Shown one piece after another: positions 5,608 to 6,251 of a stretch of DNA of 6,251 nt. Source of the stretch: Micrococcaceae bacterium (GTDB lineage: Bacteria > Actinomycetota > Actinomycetes > Actinomycetales > Micrococcaceae); the NCBI GenBank assembly GCA_003486025.1, contig DNHA01000001.1:10490-16740 (forward strand). The letters run 5' to 3'. Below the pieces are notes generated by a model. It ran no database searches. It saw nothing but the letters and a program-made list of their open reading frames with translations, and was not told where the DNA came from. How positions within the stretch are numbered: the first letter of the stretch is position 1; the number at the start of each line of letters is the position of its first letter. The translations under genes and the position numbers were made by a program.

Positions 5608-6251
5608 ATGAAGGCATCACAGCTTCAGAACCTGTCCGTGGCAATCATCGGTGGTGGCTACGGCGGAGCCACCGCGGCACTAGCCTTGGCAAATATCGGC
5701 ATCAAAGACATCACCGTCTATGAGCAGGCCACCCAATTCGCACAGGTTGGTGCAGCCATCGGTCTGCGCCCCACCAGCATGGATCTGTTCCGCCAGTGGG
5801 GTGTCTTTGACACCATTGACAAGGTCTCGGTTCGTTCAAACCTGTTGAACATTCTCTCCGCCGACGGCAACGTCGTGCTGGCCGAAGAGGAATGGCCGGG
5901 ACTCAACGACTATGGACAGCTCACCCACTGCCACCTGATCCACCGCGCAGACTTCATCGACGCGCTGCTCGAAGTCCTGCCAGAAGGCACCATCAAGACC
6001 GGTCACCGCCTGGTGGATCTCGTGGACAACGGCGAAAATGCGACACTCACCTTTGAGAACGGCGTAGTCGCCACCGCCGACCTGGTAATCGGTGCCGACG
6101 GCATCCGTTCGGTGGTCCGCAAGAAGCTGTTCTCCGACGCGGAACCGGTATTCTCCGGAGAACACGCCTACCGTGCGGTGCTGCCAACGGAAAAGTCGCT
6201 GGGACTGGATCCGGACAACAATCCTCGTTTCTACATGGGACGCAACGGCAC
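5608..6251 (+). CDS. class A FAD-dependent aromatic monooxygenase (salicylate-hydroxylase-like), truncated by window edge
   Basis: The first 214 residues of a flavoprotein monooxygenase are present; relatives are about 380-420 residues. The N-terminal FAD-binding GxGxxG is at 15-20 (IIGGGYGG), with the ribose-binding acidic residue at about E39 (VYEQ). HRADF at 112-116 carries the conserved Arg of this class. The second FAD/NAD(P)H motif is GADGIRS at 162-168. From memory, the GAAIGLRPTSMDLFRQWG segment and the overall spacing resemble salicylate 1-hydroxylase, 6-hydroxynicotinate monooxygenase and 3-hydroxybenzoate 6-hydroxylase relatives, which NAD(P)H-dependently hydroxylate aromatic acids. 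A weak ribosome binding site (AAAGAGA, 5594-5600) precedes the ATG. As third gene of the rightward cluster it supports an aromatic catabolic role. The exact substrate is undetermined. Confidence 0.9.
   Translation, partial: MKASQLQNLSVAIIGGGYGGATAALALANIGIKDITVYEQATQFAQVGAAIGLRPTSMDLFRQWGVFDTIDKVSVRSNLLNILSADGNVVLAEEEWPGLNDYGQLTHCHLIHRADFIDALLEVLPEGTIKTGHRLVDLVDNGENATLTFENGVVATADLVIGADGIRSVVRKKLFSDAEPVFSGEHAYRAVLPTEKSLGLDPDNNPRFYMGRNG

Noticed and set aside
1..6251. CRISPR arrays, tRNA/rRNA genes, insertion sequences, toxin-antitoxin or phage genes
   Set aside because: No direct-repeat array, RNA-gene consensus, transposase motif or terminal inverted repeats were found on reading both strands.

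Overview
The window looks like an accessory catabolic locus from a moderately high-GC Gram-positive, probably an actinobacterium of the Arthrobacter/Glutamicibacter type. Reasons are G/C-rich third codon positions, a GTG start with a strong AAGGAG ribosome binding site, AT-richer spacers, and a P450 served by a small single-cluster ferredoxin and a FAD ferredoxin reductase. The taxonomic guess is inference; no database search was possible.

Layout: positions 1-2031 hold a leftward, translationally coupled operon. It encodes a cytochrome P450 (859-2031), a [3Fe-4S]-type ferredoxin (668-862) and a ferredoxin reductase (3-671, C-terminus outside the window). Consecutive genes overlap by ATGA. A spacer of about 400 bp (2032-2430) carries candidate divergent promoters and several inverted repeats. 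A rightward GntR/HutC-type regulator with a UTRA ligand domain follows (2431-3177). A second spacer of about 380 bp (3178-3558) is AT-rich in its first half and has an inverted repeat just before the next ribosome binding site. Then comes a rightward cluster: two tandem phosphotriesterase-superfamily paralogues (3559-4542 and 4596-5549) and a class A FAD aromatic-hydroxylase-like monooxygenase (5608 to the window end, truncated).

Working model (inference): the regulator sits between the two transcription units and may control both. The P450 chain would oxidise or O-dealkylate a small, probably aromatic, molecule. The intact amidohydrolase-fold enzyme would open an ester or lactone, and the flavin monooxygenase would hydroxylate an aromatic intermediate. 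The substrate cannot be read from the sequence.

The most unusual point is the phosphotriesterase pair. The downstream copy keeps all six expected metal-site residues. The upstream copy has replaced five of the six while keeping a full-length open frame and the family scaffold. It therefore looks like a metal-free pseudoenzyme, or an enzyme of new chemistry, maintained next to its intact sister.
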